Origin: Cryomorphaceae bacterium
GTDB taxonomy: Bacteria > Bacteroidota > Bacteroidia > Flavobacteriales_G > Salibacteraceae
Assembly (NCBI GenBank): GCA_003564735.1
Contig: PXEK01000167.1
Coordinates: 1 to 13,405, forward strand
DNA length: 13,405 bases
Reading direction: 5' to 3'
In this document: in pieces, positions 1 to 9,800 of the stretch
Numbering within the stretch: the first letter of the stretch is position 1
How the letters are laid out: every line of letters begins with the position of its first letter
Made by a program: the position numbers and the translations under genes
Notes under the pieces: generated by a model
The model's database searches: none
The model's input: only the letters and a program-made list of their open reading frames with translations
Told to the model about the DNA's origin: nothing

Positions 1-62
1 CGGTAACGGTATTTTTCAATTTCGGCTACCTCCTCTTCAACAAGAGAACGTTTGATTATTAA
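1..62 (+). CDS. Possible C-terminal end of a plus-strand protein, cut by the window edge
   Basis: An open frame enters from the left edge (first full codon at base 3) and ends with TAA at 60-62, giving VTVFFNFGYLLFNKRTFDY. A hydrophobic, aromatic stretch followed by a basic tail and a stop is common at the end of membrane proteins such as ABC-2-type permeases, but 19 residues cannot identify a family. It would converge on the DUF3467 gene, whose stop lies 27 bases further on. There are minus-strand alternatives. One open frame runs off the edge, reading LVEEEVAEIEKYRYR near its end, but has no ATG. Another possible start is a TTG about 8 bases after a GAGGAGGT at 29-36. Which strand is coding cannot be decided from 89 bases. 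Confidence 0.3.
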   Translation, partial: VTVFFNFGYLLFNKRTFDY

Positions 63-89
63 GTTTGAAAAAGGAAGTCATAGACGGAC

Positions 90-422
90 TTAAGCCTTAG
101 TTGTCGGGCCGCCAAAGTTCATTGGAATGTTTGGATTCCCACCGCCGTCAAGCTCTTTTATTTGACCATGAACTTGTTCGTACTTAGCAATATTTTCTCC
201 AAGCGCCCTCAACAAACGTTTTGCGTGTTGCGGGGTCATAATTATTCTGGATTTGACCTTAGCTTTTGGTGTGCCGGGAACTATTTTCACAAAATCAATC
301 ACGAACTCACCCGGCGAGTGAGTCATAATAGCCAAGTTGGAATAAATTCCTTCCGCTACGTCTTCACCGAGTTCAATATTTATTTGGTTCGGCTTTCCTT
401 TTGTGTCTTTATTATCTGCCAT
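90..422 (-). CDS. DUF3467 domain protein, 110 aa
   Basis: This small soluble protein resembles the DUF3467 family, which is commonly found next to rpoC in Bacteroidota; its biochemical function is not known to me. The domain fills about residues 14-92. Typical elements are the GIYSNLAIMTHSPGEFVIDF segment (26-45), a basic stretch before an IIMTP motif (about 60-64), and a final helix containing HAKRLLRALGENIAKYE (66-82). The tail is rich in Gly, Asn and Pro and looks disordered. There is no signal peptide, membrane segment or cysteine. The ATG at 420-422 is the first in frame and has A-rich upstream sequence (AGAGAAAAC) with no Shine-Dalgarno. The gene lies after the rpoC terminator and has its own candidate promoter, so it is probably a separate unit, although read-through from rpoC would also reach it. 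The family call is confident; any role near RNA polymerase is only inferred from position. Confidence 0.88.
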   Translation of the reverse strand: MADNKDTKGKPNQINIELGEDVAEGIYSNLAIMTHSPGEFVIDFVKIVPGTPKAKVKSRIIMTPQHAKRLLRALGENIAKYEQVHGQIKELDGGGNPNIPMNFGGPTTKA

Positions 423-451
423 GTTTTCTCTGATTACTGTATTATTAAATT

Positions 452-459
452 CAAAAGTA
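452..459 (-). promoter_or_regulatory. Candidate Bacteroidota -7 promoter box for the DUF3467 gene
   Basis: The minus strand reads TACTTTTG, an exact match to the TAnnTTTG -7 element of Bacteroidota housekeeping promoters. It lies about 30 bases before the ATG and about 57 bases past the rpoC terminator, which would give a leader of roughly 20-25 bases. No clear TTTG -33 element is seen at the expected distance upstream (only an AT-rich TTAAAG), so the call is moderate. Other intergenic spacers in the window lack an exact TAnnTTTG on the minus strand. Confidence 0.4.
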
Positions 460-516
460 CAAATATTGGTTTAACCCGCTTTAAGCTCTGTTCCGTCAAT
501 TGAGGGGAATTTGTGC

Positions 517-548
517 AAAAAAAAGCCCCGCGGTTTTGCGAGGCTTTT
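517..548 (-). terminator. Rho-independent terminator after rpoC
   Basis: In the minus-strand transcript an 11-bp stem AAAAGCCUCGC / GCGGGGCUUUU (one U-G wobble) closes a 6-base loop (AAAACC) and ends in a run of eight U. It starts 17 bases after the rpoC stop codon. On the plus strand the stem carries a C-A mismatch and has only four T after it, so it is directional. It marks the end of the long ribosomal-protein/RNA-polymerase operon. Confidence 0.93.
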
Positions 549-565
549 CAAAATTGATTCAAAGA

Positions 566-3500
566 TTAAGCTTGGACGTGTTCATCTTGAACATCGCTAG
601 TCAAAGCTGTTCTTCGATCGTACTCATCTTGTGAGCCAACGATTAGGTTTTCGTATTCTCTCAAACCTGTTCCTGCCGGAATCAAATGTCCTACAATAAC
701 ATTTTCTTTCAGTCCCAACAAGTGATCTTCTCTTGCACCAACGGCCGCTTCATTCAATACTTTGGTTGTTTCTTGGAATGAGGCCGCAGAGATAAAGCTG
801 TCGGTTTGTAATGACGCTCTGGTGATTCCTTGAAGAACCGGTTTGGCGGTAGCAGGAACGGCTTCACGCGCTTGAACCGTCTTCATATCATTTCGCTTCA
901 GTTTGGAGTTTTCATCTCTCAAATCACGAGCAGAAATAATTTGACCGGGTTTCAAATTCTCCGAGTCTCCGGCATCTTCTACAACCATATTACCCCACAA
1001 CTTATCGTTGGTTGCCGAGAAGTCAGATCTGTTCACCAACTGCTTCTCAAGCAATGTTGTATCGCCGGAATCAACAACTTCTACTTTTCTCATCATTTGA
1101 CGCACAATCACCTCAAAGTGCTTATCATTGATTTTCACACCTTGTAGTCGGTATACCTCTTGAACCTCATTCACCAAGTATTCCTGTACGGCTGTGGGTC
1201 CCATAATCGATAATATATCGGCAGGAGTTATCGCGCCGTCAGATAGAGGTTGACCCGCTTTCACAAAGTCGTTCTCCTGAACCAAAATGTGTTTTGACAA
1301 TGACACAAGATACTTCTTTGTTTCACCAGTTCTTGCTTCAACGATAATTTCACGATTACCTCTTTTGATTCTACCAAAAGAAACGATACCGTCAATTTCA
1401 GAAACAACGGCCGGGTTGGACGGGTTTCTCGCCTCAAAGAGCTCAGTTACTCGAGGAAGCCCTCCCGTAATATCACCCGTTTGTGATGACTGACGAGGGA
1501 TTTTCACTAAAATCGCCCCCTTCTTCACCTCTGTATCTTCATTCACGGATACGTGAGCGCCAACAGGTATATTGTACGCTTTAAGTACTTCGCCCTTTTT
1601 ATCAACTACCTTAACGGTAGGTGTTTTGGTCTTATCTCTACGCTCAGTAATGATTTTTTCTTTGAAGCCCGTTTGCTCATCACTTTCCTCCTTATATGTT
1701 ACGCCCTCGATGATATCTTCATACTCGATTTTACCGTCAAATTCAGATAAAATTACAGCGTTGTAAGGATCCCAAGAACAAATGGTATCACCTTTCTTTA
1801 CCTTCGCTCCGTTTTTGATTTTCAATTCAGAACCGTAAGGAATGTTGTTGGTTTGCACCACGCTTCCCGTTTTGGCGCTAATCAATCTCATTTCAGCTGA
1901 GCGACCAATTACCGCATTGATTTTTTCTCCGATCTCATCCGTTTTTTCAACCGTTCTGAGTTCGTCAATCTCAACAATACCGTCTTGCTTAGCAGTCACT
2001 TTGGACTCAGCAGCGATATTTGAAGCCGTACCACCCACGTGGAAGGTTCTCAATGTCAACTGCGTCCCCGGTTCACCAATCGATTGAGCCGCAATAACAC
2101 CTACAGAGTCGCCTTTTTGAGACTCTCCGCCGGTAGCTAAGTTTCTACCGTAACATTTGGCACATACACCTTGAACGGTTTCGCAAGTAAGTGCCGAACG
2201 AATCTCAACCTCTTCAATACCTACCTCATCGATAAGTGCCGCAGCGTCTTCGTGAATGTAATCATTAGCATCAACAATAACCTCATCCGTATCGGGGTGC
2301 AAAATATCATGAACCGTTGCGCGGCCAACGATTCTTTCAGATAATGGCTCAACGATTTCGTCGTTTTTCTTTAGCGCAGTGGTTACCAAGCCTCTTAATG
2401 TCCCGCAATCCTCTTCCGTAATTACAGCATCTTGAGCCACATCAACCAACCTTCTTGTAAGGTAACCGGCATCAGCCGTTTTGAGGGCCGTATCGGCAAG
2501 ACCCTTACGTGCTCCGTGAGTTGAAATAAAGTACTCAAGAATTGACAAACCTTCTTTAAAGTTAGAGAGAATCGGGTTTTCAATAATTTCACCACCTTGA
2601 GTTCCTGATTTTTTAGGTTTAGCCATCAAACCTCGCATACCCGAAAGCTGTCTAATTTGTTCCTTAGAACCACGAGCTCCCGAGTGGAACATCATGTAGA
2701 TCGAGTTGAAACCCTGATTGTCGTTTTGCAAACGATTCATCAAAATGTTCGTCAGCTTGGAATTTGTGTGCGTCCAAACATCGATAATCTGGTTGTATCT
2801 TTCATTGTTGGTAATCAAACCCATGTTGTAGTTGGTAATTACCTCATCAACTTGACTTCGAGCCTCCTCAATCAAACTCTCCTTTTCATCGGGAATAATG
2901 ATGTCTTCGATATTGAATGATAAACCACCTTTGTAGGCCCAATAGTAACCCAGAGATTTGATATCATCCAGGAATTGAGAAGTTCTCGAAATTCCCGTGC
3001 GCTTCAATACTTCGCCAATCACATTTCTCAAGGACTTTTTCGTCAACAAATCGTCAATAAAGCCCATTTCGGGGGGAACTACCTCATTGAATAAGACACG
3101 ACCGCATGTCGTTTCTCTCAACACCATCTCATCTTCATTGCCTGTTCTTACCCTGCACTTAATTTTAGAATGTAAATCTACTTTGCCCTCATTGAAGGCA
3201 ATGATTAATTCTTCAGGGGAGTAAAACGTTAAGCCTTCGCCCTTCATCTTGCGGTTATCATCTGACACACGCAACTTAGTAAGATAGTAAAGACCTAGAA
3301 CCATATCCTGCGAGGGTACCGTAATCGGTGCTCCGTTCGCCGGATTAAGAATATTGTGGGAACCCAACATCAAAAGTTGCGCTTCTAAAATCGCTGCATG
3401 GCCTAATGGTAAGTGAACCGCCATTTGGTCACCGTCGAAATCGGCGTTAAATGCAGTACATGCCAAAGGATGCAGTTGGATGGCCTTACCCTCAACAAGC

Positions 3501-4876
3501 TTCGGTTGAAATGCTTGAATACCCAAACGGTGCAAGGTTGGTGCTCGGTTGAGTAACACAGGGTGACCTTTGAGTACATGCTCCAAAATGTCCCAAACTA
3601 CGGGTTCTTTCTTGTCAACAATTTTCTTTGCCGACTTTACCGTTTTCACGATGCCTCTCTCGATCAGCTTACGGATAATGAAAGGCTTGTAAAGTTCGGC
3701 AGCCATATCTTTCGGGATTCCGCACTCGTGCATTTTAAGCTCGGGACCTACAACAATAACCGAACGTCCCGAATAATCAACCCTTTTACCTAAAAGGTTC
3801 TGACGGAAACGACCTTGCTTTCCTTTGAGTGAGTCTGAAAGTGATTTCAACGCACGATTCGATTCAGTCTTCACCGCACTTGACTTTCTTGAATTGTCAA
3901 ACAAAGAATCCACAGCTTCCTGAAGCATTCGTTTTTCGTTTCGCAGAATTACCTCGGGAGCTTTGATTTCCATCAATCGCTTCAAACGATTATTACGTAT
4001 GATCACCCTTCTGTACAAGTCATTGAGATCAGAAGTAGCGAATCGACCACCGTCAAGCGGTACAAGCGGACGCAACTCGGGCGGAATAACGGGCACCACC
4101 TTCACGATCATCCACTCGGGATTATTCTCCATTCTCTCATTAGCGTCGCGGAAAGCTTCCACAACTTGAAGACGTTTCAACGCTTCGTTTTTTCGCTGTT
4201 GAGAAGTCTCGGTATTTGCTTTGTGACGTAAATCGTAAGACAGTTGATCTAGGTCGATTCCCTTTAATAAATCGTGAAGCGCTTCAGCACCCATTTTCGC
4301 TACAAACTTATTGGGGTCATCATCATCTAAATGTTGATTTTCACTTCTGTTGGGTAAACTTTCCAATGTATCCAAATACTCTTCCTCAGTCAAGAAGTCG
4401 AACTTGTTAATTGGCTCACCTTCTTCATCAACAGCTTGGCCGGGCTGAATGACTACGTATTTTTCGTAATAAATTATCGAATCCAACTTTTTTGTGGGTA
4501 ACCCTAAAAGGTATCCTATTTTGTTGGGTAGCGATTTAAAGTACCAGATGTGAGCAACGGGAACCACCAATGAAATGTGACCCATTCGCTCTCTCCTCAC
4601 CTTTTTCTCCGTTACCTCAACACCGCAACGATCGCAAATAATGCCTTTGTAACGAATTCTTTTGTATTTACCGCAATGGCATTCATAATCTTTTACGGGG
4701 CCAAAAATTCGCTCACAAAACAAACCGTCTCTTTCGGGCTTGTATGTGCGATAATTTATTGTTTCGGGCTTCAATACCTCACCTCTTGAACGCTCAAGTA
4801 TCGTTTCGGGAGAAGATAACGATATGGTGATTTTCTTAAAGTCACTACTTATTTTTTTATTTTTATTAAAAGCCAT
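566..4876 (-). CDS. rpoC: DNA-directed RNA polymerase subunit beta', 1436 aa
   Basis: This is the catalytic largest subunit of RNA polymerase, which forms the active centre with RpoB. The N-terminal zinc site is intact (C66, C68, C81, C84). The active-site NADFDGDQM lies at 477-485, with the Mg-binding aspartates D479, D481 and D483. The second zinc site is C824, C898, C905, C908. The bridge helix (around 782-813, [20 protein letters not shown]) and the trigger loop start ([17 protein letters not shown], 933-949) are present. About 180 residues of sandwich-barrel-like sequence (roughly 951-1131) are inserted before [17 protein letters not shown]; this is the known trigger-loop insertion also seen in Proteobacteria. 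Length is normal for Bacteroidota. The ATG at 4874-4876 follows rpoB by 33 bases, with A/T-rich sequence and no Shine-Dalgarno. It is the last gene of the operon, followed by a strong terminator. No frameshift or lost key residue was seen. Confidence 0.99.
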   Translation of the reverse strand: MAFNKNKKISSDFKKITISLSSPETILERSRGEVLKPETINYRTYKPERDGLFCERIFGPVKDYECHCGKYKRIRYKGIICDRCGVEVTEKKVRRERMGHISLVVPVAHIWYFKSLPNKIGYLLGLPTKKLDSIIYYEKYVVIQPGQAVDEEGEPINKFDFLTEEEYLDTLESLPNRSENQHLDDDDPNKFVAKMGAEALHDLLKGIDLDQLSYDLRHKANTETSQQRKNEALKRLQVVEAFRDANERMENNPEWMIVKVVPVIPPELRPLVPLDGGRFATSDLNDLYRRVIIRNNRLKRLMEIKAPEVILRNEKRMLQEAVDSLFDNSRKSSAVKTESNRALKSLSDSLKGKQGRFRQNLLGKRVDYSGRSVIVVGPELKMHECGIPKDMAAELYKPFIIRKLIERGIVKTVKSAKKIVDKKEPVVWDILEHVLKGHPVLLNRAPTLHRLGIQAFQPKLVEGKAIQLHPLACTAFNADFDGDQMAVHLPLGHAAILEAQLLMLGSHNILNPANGAPITVPSQDMVLGLYYLTKLRVSDDNRKMKGEGLTFYSPEELIIAFNEGKVDLHSKIKCRVRTGNEDEMVLRETTCGRVLFNEVVPPEMGFIDDLLTKKSLRNVIGEVLKRTGISRTSQFLDDIKSLGYYWAYKGGLSFNIEDIIIPDEKESLIEEARSQVDEVITNYNMGLITNNERYNQIIDVWTHTNSKLTNILMNRLQNDNQGFNSIYMMFHSGARGSKEQIRQLSGMRGLMAKPKKSGTQGGEIIENPILSNFKEGLSILEYFISTHGARKGLADTALKTADAGYLTRRLVDVAQDAVITEEDCGTLRGLVTTALKKNDEIVEPLSERIVGRATVHDILHPDTDEVIVDANDYIHEDAAALIDEVGIEEVEIRSALTCETVQGVCAKCYGRNLATGGESQKGDSVGVIAAQSIGEPGTQLTLRTFHVGGTASNIAAESKVTAKQDGIVEIDELRTVEKTDEIGEKINAVIGRSAEMRLISAKTGSVVQTNNIPYGSELKIKNGAKVKKGDTICSWDPYNAVILSEFDGKIEYEDIIEGVTYKEESDEQTGFKEKIITERRDKTKTPTVKVVDKKGEVLKAYNIPVGAHVSVNEDTEVKKGAILVKIPRQSSQTGDITGGLPRVTELFEARNPSNPAVVSEIDGIVSFGRIKRGNREIIVEARTGETKKYLVSLSKHILVQENDFVKAGQPLSDGAITPADILSIMGPTAVQEYLVNEVQEVYRLQGVKINDKHFEVIVRQMMRKVEVVDSGDTTLLEKQLVNRSDFSATNDKLWGNMVVEDAGDSENLKPGQIISARDLRDENSKLKRNDMKTVQAREAVPATAKPVLQGITRASLQTDSFISAASFQETTKVLNEAAVGAREDHLLGLKENVIVGHLIPAGTGLREYENLIVGSQDEYDRRTALTSDVQDEHVQA

Positions 4877-4909
4877 AATCTCAAAATTTAATGCTAAAAC
4901 ACCGCGTTT

Positions 4910-7900
4910 TTAATCCAAAGAAATGTTCAATCCTAAGCCTTGCATTTCATTAAGCAAAACATTGAAAGATTCGGGAATGCCCGGCCTTGGTAAAGGTTCC
5001 CCTTTAACTATAGTTTCATAGGCTTTTGCTCTTCCCATAACATCATCTGATTTCACGGTTAGTATTTCCTGTAATATGTGAGCCGCACCGAACGCCTCAA
5101 GTGCCCAAACCTCCATTTCACCAAAACGCTGACCACCGAATTGAGCCTTACCGCCCAATGGTTGTTGGGTGATAAGCGAGTAGGGGCCGATAGATCTGGC
5201 GTGCATCTTATCATCAACGAGGTGGTGCAGTTTAAGCATATAAATAACACCTACCGTGGCCGGTTGATCAAACTTCTCACCTGTACCTCCATCATAAAGC
5301 CAAGTTCTACCCAATTTGGGAATACCTGCTTTTTTCGCCCAGTGATCAATATCTTCAACTCGAGCCCCGTCAAAAATCGGAGTAGCAAACTTCTCGCCCA
5401 ACTCTACGCCGGCCCATCCCAGAACCGTTTCGTAAATTTGCCCCAAGTTCATTCGTGAAGGCACACCCAGCGGGTTAAGCACGATATCAACCGGAGTTCC
5501 ATCCTCTAAGAAAGGCATATCTTCCTCTCTCACAATTCTGGCAATAATCCCCTTGTTACCGTGGCGGCCCGCCATTTTATCACCCACTTTAAGTTTGCGC
5601 TTCTTAGCAACAAAAACCTTGGCGAGTTGGATGATACCTGTGGGTAGTTCATCACCCACAGAAATTTGGAATTTGGCTCTTCTCCACCTTCCTGTAGCGT
5701 CATTCAATTTGCGCTTGTAGTTAACGAACAAACGCCCGATAAGCTCATTTTTGGCTTCATCTGTAGTCCAGCCGGTAGGATTTACCTCTTCGAAATCAAT
5801 AGTGTGAAGAATTTTTTGAGTAAACTTCGTACCCTTCTTAATGATCTCTTCTCGATAATTGTTGAAAACACCTTGAGATGTTTTCCCGCTCACCAAGCCG
5901 AAGAGTTTTTCTACCATGCGCTTTTTCAGTTGCGCTACTTCCTTTTCGTACTTTTCATTCTCTTTATCCAACACGTCTTTATCCGCATTACGCTGACGCT
6001 TGTCTTTAAGTACTCGAGAAAATAATTTTTTATCAATTACCACACCCTTCATAGAGGGTCCGGCTTTTAGCGAGGCATCTTTTACATCGCCTGCTTTATC
6101 ACCAAAGATAGCACGTAATAGTTTTTCTTCAGGTGTAGGGTCACTTTCTCCTTTAGGCGTAATTTTACCGATGAGAATATCTCCTTCTTTCACCTCGGTT
6201 CCCACTCTAATCATTCCCTTTTCATCGAGATTTCGAGTAGCTTCCTCAGATACATTGGGAATATCAGCCGTTAATTCTTCGAGTCCGCGCTTAGTGTCAC
6301 GAACTTCCAATGAGAACTCCTCAACGTGAACTGAAGTATACACGTCATCGCGTACCAAACGTTCACTAACCACAATAGCGTCCTCAAAATTGTAACCCTT
6401 CCAGGGCATAAATGCTACTTTTAGGTTCCGACCCAAAGCCAGCTCACCTGACTCGGTAGCGTAACCCTCGCAGAGCACTTGACCTTTAGCCACTCTTTCA
6501 CCTATTCTAACAATAGGTTTTAAAGACATCGTGGTGCTTTGATTTGTTTTTCTAAATTTCGTCAATTTATAAACAACGGGATCATTACCAAAAGTAACGG
6601 CCTCATCGTCTTCATTTTGGTCATAACGTACGTGAATTTCTTCTGCATCCACATATTCTACTTTACCCTCACCCTCAGCGTTAATTAAAACGCGAGAATC
6701 TCTGGCCAAGCGACCTTCCAAACCGGTTCCCACAACAGGAGCTTCAGGTTTCAATAACGGTACTGCTTGACGTTGCATGTTTGACCCCATCAATGCACGG
6801 TTGGCATCATCGTGCTCTAAAAAAGGAATAAGGGATGCGGCTATAGAGGCAATTTGATTAGGAGCAACGTCCATAAGTTTAACATCACCCGGTTCTACTA
6901 CGGGGAAGTCACCTTCATATCTAGCTTTAATTCTTTCACTCTCAAACTTTCCGTCATCACCAACGGGTGCGTTGGCTTGAGCGATGGTTTTACCGTCTTC
7001 TTCCTCTGCCGATAAATAAATCACGCCATCTCCTGAGTGATTCACCTTACCATCTTTCACCTCACGATAAGGAGTTTCAATAAATCCGAGTTTATTCACC
7101 TTGGCATATACGCAAAGGGAAGAGATCAAACCAATATTTGGACCTTCCGGCGTTTCAATAGTACAAAGACGACCGTAGTGCGTGTAGTGAACGTCCCTCA
7201 CCTCAAAACCTGCTCTTTCTCTGGAAAGACCTCCCGGTCCGAGAGCAGACATACGGCGTTTGTTTGTCACCTCTGACAATGGATTCGTTTGATCCATGAA
7301 TTGAGATAGCTGGTTGGTTCCGAAAAATGAATTAATAACGGAAGAAAGTGTTTTAGCATTGATTAAATCAATAGGCGTAAACACTTCGTTATCTCTAACA
7401 TTCATTCTTTCCCTGATGGTTCTGGCCATACGCGCGAGACCCACTCCAAACTGGTTGTACAATTGCTCACCAACGGTTCTCACCCTCCTGTTACTCAGGT
7501 GATCGATATCATCAACGTCAGTCTTGGAGTTGATCAATGAAATGAGTTGGCGAATAATAGAAATGATATCCACTTTGGTCAGAACCCGATTCTCCATATC
7601 TAAATCGAGGTTCAACTTCTTGTTAATTCTGAAGCGCCCTACTTCTCCCAAATCGTATCTTTTGTCTGAGAAGAAGAGTTTATCGATAACACCGCGAGCT
7701 GTTTCTTCGTCAGGCGGCTCAGAGTTTCTCAAAACGCGATAGATGTGTTCCACCGCTTCAATTTCAGAGTTTGAAGGATCTTTTTGAAGTGTGTTGTAGA
7801 TAATTGTATAATCTGCCGTATTGATATCTTCCTTGTGTAAAAGGAGTGTTTTAACACCGGCGTCGAGAATCATTTCGATATGATGGTTTTCCAAAATAGT

Positions 7901-8722
7901 TTCACGATCCACTACCACCTCATTACGTTCGATGGATACCACTTCACCCGTATCTTCATCCACGAAATCCTCAAACCAAGTTTTTAAAACACGTGCGGCA
8001 AGTTTACGCCCCATCACACGTTTTAAACCGGCTTTTGAAACCTTCACCTCATCGGCCAATCCGAAAATTTCAAGAATATCTTTATCGCTTTCGTAGCCGA
8101 TAGCTCGTAAAAGCGTTGTCACCGGTAATTTCTTTTTTCTGTCGATATAAGCGTACATTACGCTGTTTATATCTGTAGCGAATTCGATCCAGCTACCTTT
8201 GAAAGGAATGATACGTGCGCTATATAACTTTGTACCGTTAGCATGATAGCTTTGGCCAAAAAACACACCCGGTGAGCGGTGCAATTGAGAAACGATAACA
8301 CGCTCGGCGCCGTTCACGATGAACGATCCGCCCGGAGTCATGTAAGGGATTGTACCCAAATAAACATCTTGAACGATAGTTTCAAAATCCTCGTGTTCGG
8401 GATCGGTACAATAAAGTTTAAGTTTTGCTTTTAGAGGAACACTGTAAGTTAGACCTCTTTCCATGGTTTCATCGATGGAATATCGAGGAGGGTCAACATA
8501 ATAATCCAAGAACTCAAGAACGAAGTTATTTCGTGCGTCAGTTATCGGGAAATTCTCACTAAAAACTTTGTAGAGACCTTCTCTTTCCCTTCTGTCAGGG
8601 GTTGTTTCCAGCTGGAAAAAATCTTTGAATGACTGGATTTGTATATCTAAAAAGTCGGGATAATCCAGTTTATTTTTTATTTGTCCGAATGAGACTCTTT
8701 GCTTTGGGGTTGATTCAGCCAT
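4910..8722 (-). CDS. rpoB: DNA-directed RNA polymerase subunit beta, 1270 aa
   Basis: This is the second-largest RNA polymerase subunit; with beta' it forms the catalytic cleft and it contains the rifampicin pocket. Visible family motifs are RSPGVFFG from R149, the rifampicin region at about 468-494 ([14 protein letters not shown]), [14 protein letters not shown] after it, [12 protein letters not shown] at 1047-1058 and [14 protein letters not shown] near the C-terminus. A charged, coiled-coil-like insertion (about 905-1018) before [12 protein letters not shown] sits where E. coli carries a lineage insertion. The pocket differs from E. coli at several places, notably N487 where E. coli has H526 and T521 where E. 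coli has P560. The ATG at 8720-8722 lies 104 bases after rplL; that spacer contains a strong hairpin. No Shine-Dalgarno is seen (upstream TTTCATTTATATTTCC). The C-terminus is complete and ends 33 bases before rpoC. Confidence 0.99.
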   Translation of the reverse strand: MAESTPKQRVSFGQIKNKLDYPDFLDIQIQSFKDFFQLETTPDRREREGLYKVFSENFPITDARNNFVLEFLDYYVDPPRYSIDETMERGLTYSVPLKAKLKLYCTDPEHEDFETIVQDVYLGTIPYMTPGGSFIVNGAERVIVSQLHRSPGVFFGQSYHANGTKLYSARIIPFKGSWIEFATDINSVMYAYIDRKKKLPVTTLLRAIGYESDKDILEIFGLADEVKVSKAGLKRVMGRKLAARVLKTWFEDFVDEDTGEVVSIERNEVVVDRETILENHHIEMILDAGVKTLLLHKEDINTADYTIIYNTLQKDPSNSEIEAVEHIYRVLRNSEPPDEETARGVIDKLFFSDKRYDLGEVGRFRINKKLNLDLDMENRVLTKVDIISIIRQLISLINSKTDVDDIDHLSNRRVRTVGEQLYNQFGVGLARMARTIRERMNVRDNEVFTPIDLINAKTLSSVINSFFGTNQLSQFMDQTNPLSEVTNKRRMSALGPGGLSRERAGFEVRDVHYTHYGRLCTIETPEGPNIGLISSLCVYAKVNKLGFIETPYREVKDGKVNHSGDGVIYLSAEEEDGKTIAQANAPVGDDGKFESERIKARYEGDFPVVEPGDVKLMDVAPNQIASIAASLIPFLEHDDANRALMGSNMQRQAVPLLKPEAPVVGTGLEGRLARDSRVLINAEGEGKVEYVDAEEIHVRYDQNEDDEAVTFGNDPVVYKLTKFRKTNQSTTMSLKPIVRIGERVAKGQVLCEGYATESGELALGRNLKVAFMPWKGYNFEDAIVVSERLVRDDVYTSVHVEEFSLEVRDTKRGLEELTADIPNVSEEATRNLDEKGMIRVGTEVKEGDILIGKITPKGESDPTPEEKLLRAIFGDKAGDVKDASLKAGPSMKGVVIDKKLFSRVLKDKRQRNADKDVLDKENEKYEKEVAQLKKRMVEKLFGLVSGKTSQGVFNNYREEIIKKGTKFTQKILHTIDFEEVNPTGWTTDEAKNELIGRLFVNYKRKLNDATGRWRRAKFQISVGDELPTGIIQLAKVFVAKKRKLKVGDKMAGRHGNKGIIARIVREEDMPFLEDGTPVDIVLNPLGVPSRMNLGQIYETVLGWAGVELGEKFATPIFDGARVEDIDHWAKKAGIPKLGRTWLYDGGTGEKFDQPATVGVIYMLKLHHLVDDKMHARSIGPYSLITQQPLGGKAQFGGQRFGEMEVWALEAFGAAHILQEILTVKSDDVMGRAKAYETIVKGEPLPRPGIPESFNVLLNEMQGLGLNISLD

Positions 8723-8771
8723 GGAAATATAAATGAAAAATTAGAACTAAAAATGCCTATAAACACAATAG

Positions 8772-8797
8772 GGTTTAGACCCCAAAGGGTCTAAACC
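8772..8797 (-). promoter_or_regulatory. Perfect 11-bp hairpin in the rplL-rpoB spacer
   Basis: The minus-strand transcript reads GGUUUAGACCC, loop UUUG, then GGGUCUAAACC, a perfect 11-bp stem 29 bases after the rplL stop and 49 bases before the rpoB start. The following bases (CUAUUGUG) are not a U-run, so it is not a standard intrinsic terminator. A weaker alternative stem CCUAU/AUAGG (8756-8772) overlaps its base and is followed by CAUUUUUAG. E. coli has an attenuator and an RNase III processing site in the same spacer; a similar role here is inferred from position. Confidence 0.72.
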
Positions 8798-8826
8798 TCT
8801 ATAATAATTGCCTGATATTGAAACCC

Positions 8827-9201
8827 TTACTTGAGCTCAACCTCAGCGCCTGCTTCTTCTAACTGACTCTTAAGTGAATCAGCTTCATCTTTAGCTACAC
8901 CTTCTTTAATTGCTTTGGGTGCGCTATCAACGATTTCTTTTGCCTCTTTAAGACCAAGACCTGTCAATTCCTTAACAGCTTTAACCACTTTAAGTTTTTG
9001 ACCGCCTGCGGCTTTCAGAATTACGTCGAATTCTGTTTGCTCTTCTGCGGCTTCACCTCCACCGCCACCTGCTGCAGCGACAGCTACGGGTGCAGCTGCG
9101 GGTTCGATACCGTGCTCTTCTTTAAGGATTTCAGCTAATTCGTTAACTTCCTTTACTGTTAAGTTGACTAATTGGTCAGCAAATGATTTTAAATCTGCCA
9201 T
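8827..9201 (-). CDS. rplL: 50S ribosomal protein L7/L12, 124 aa
   Basis: This is the flexible stalk protein that recruits EF-Tu, EF-G and other GTPase factors to the ribosome. Three parts are visible: an N-terminal dimerisation domain that binds L10 (about 1-32, [20 protein letters not shown]); an Ala/Gly-rich hinge (about 34-49, including five Gly in a row); and a globular C-terminal factor-binding domain (about 55-124) containing the family motif [20 protein letters not shown] and [16 protein letters not shown]. The length is normal. The ATG at 9199-9201 lies 40 bases after rplJ with A-rich upstream sequence (ACAGAATACA). It is followed by the rplL-rpoB hairpin spacer, the natural point for setting a different transcript level for the stalk protein, needed in several copies per ribosome, than for RNA polymerase. 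Confidence 0.99.
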   Translation of the reverse strand: MADLKSFADQLVNLTVKEVNELAEILKEEHGIEPAAAPVAVAAAGGGGGEAAEEQTEFDVILKAAGGQKLKVVKAVKELTGLGLKEAKEIVDSAPKAIKEGVAKDEADSLKSQLEEAGAEVELK

Positions 9202-9241
9202 TGTATTCTGTTTTTACGTGTTTGATTCTAAAATAATATAA

Positions 9242-9766
9242 TTAACTTTCTCTCTCGCCAAGTGTTTTAACAACACCTGCCAATAAATCTTTACCTGATT
9301 GCAATTGAGAAATAACGGTTTTCGGTGGTGACTGCAATAGGCCAATCACATCCGCAATCAATTCGTTTTTCGACTTGAGCGCTGCGAGAACCTCTACATT
9401 TTCGTCACCAATATAAACCGACTCTTCAATATACGCCGCCTTTAAAATGGGTTTGTCAGCTTTCTTTCTAAACTCTTTAATCAGCTTTGCGGGAGCGTTG
9501 GCTACCTCTGCAGTCATAAGAGAAGTGTTTCCCTTAAGTACTGAAGTTAGTTCACCATACTCCTTACCACTTACCTGCTCAATGGCTTTTTGAAGCAAGG
9601 TATTCTTCACTACTTTTAGTGATATACCATGCTTGAAACAAAGCCTGCGCAAAGCAGTAGTATTCAAAGCATCGAGTTCAGAGATATCAGCCAAGTAAAC
9701 AATATCATTTTCATTGAGCGTATTTGTCAATTCTTCAATTGCTCGACTTTTTTCTTCTCTGGTCAT
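9242..9766 (-). CDS. rplJ: 50S ribosomal protein L10, 174 aa
   Basis: L10 anchors L7/L12 dimers to 23S rRNA at the base of the stalk. The N-terminal MTREEKSRAIEELTNTLNEN and the segment ALRRLCFKHGISLKVVKNTLLQKA match the rRNA-binding domain (about 1-130). The charged C-terminal helical part (about 135-174, ELIADVIGLLQSPPKTVISQ onward) is where L12 dimers dock. The length is in the usual range. The ATG at 9764-9766 lies 34 bases after rplA; AAGAGA just before it is only a weak Shine-Dalgarno-like stretch. In many bacteria L10-L12 represses its own mRNA through a long leader before rplJ. The short gap leaves no room for such a leader unless it overlaps the end of rplA. Confidence 0.98.
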   Translation of the reverse strand: MTREEKSRAIEELTNTLNENDIVYLADISELDALNTTALRRLCFKHGISLKVVKNTLLQKAIEQVSGKEYGELTSVLKGNTSLMTAEVANAPAKLIKEFRKKADKPILKAAYIEESVYIGDENVEVLAALKSKNELIADVIGLLQSPPKTVISQLQSGKDLLAGVVKTLGERES

Positions 9767-9800
9767 TCTCTTACTTTTAAATTAATCTGTTCAAGAATAA

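Noticed and set aside
162..503. A 113-residue plus-strand open frame covering the DUF3467 gene and its upstream region
   Set aside because: It mirrors the DUF3467 gene, which has clear family resemblance; the predicted product resembles nothing and would end just before the rpoC terminator on the wrong strand.
4877..4909. AAAAC/GTTTT inverted repeat in the rpoB-rpoC gap
   Set aside because: Only five AT-rich pairs with one GC, of a size expected by chance in an AT-rich spacer.
5078..6025. Plus-strand open frames of 126 and 119 residues opposite rpoB
   Set aside because: Antisense to highly conserved RpoB coding sequence, with no family resemblance; shadow frames.
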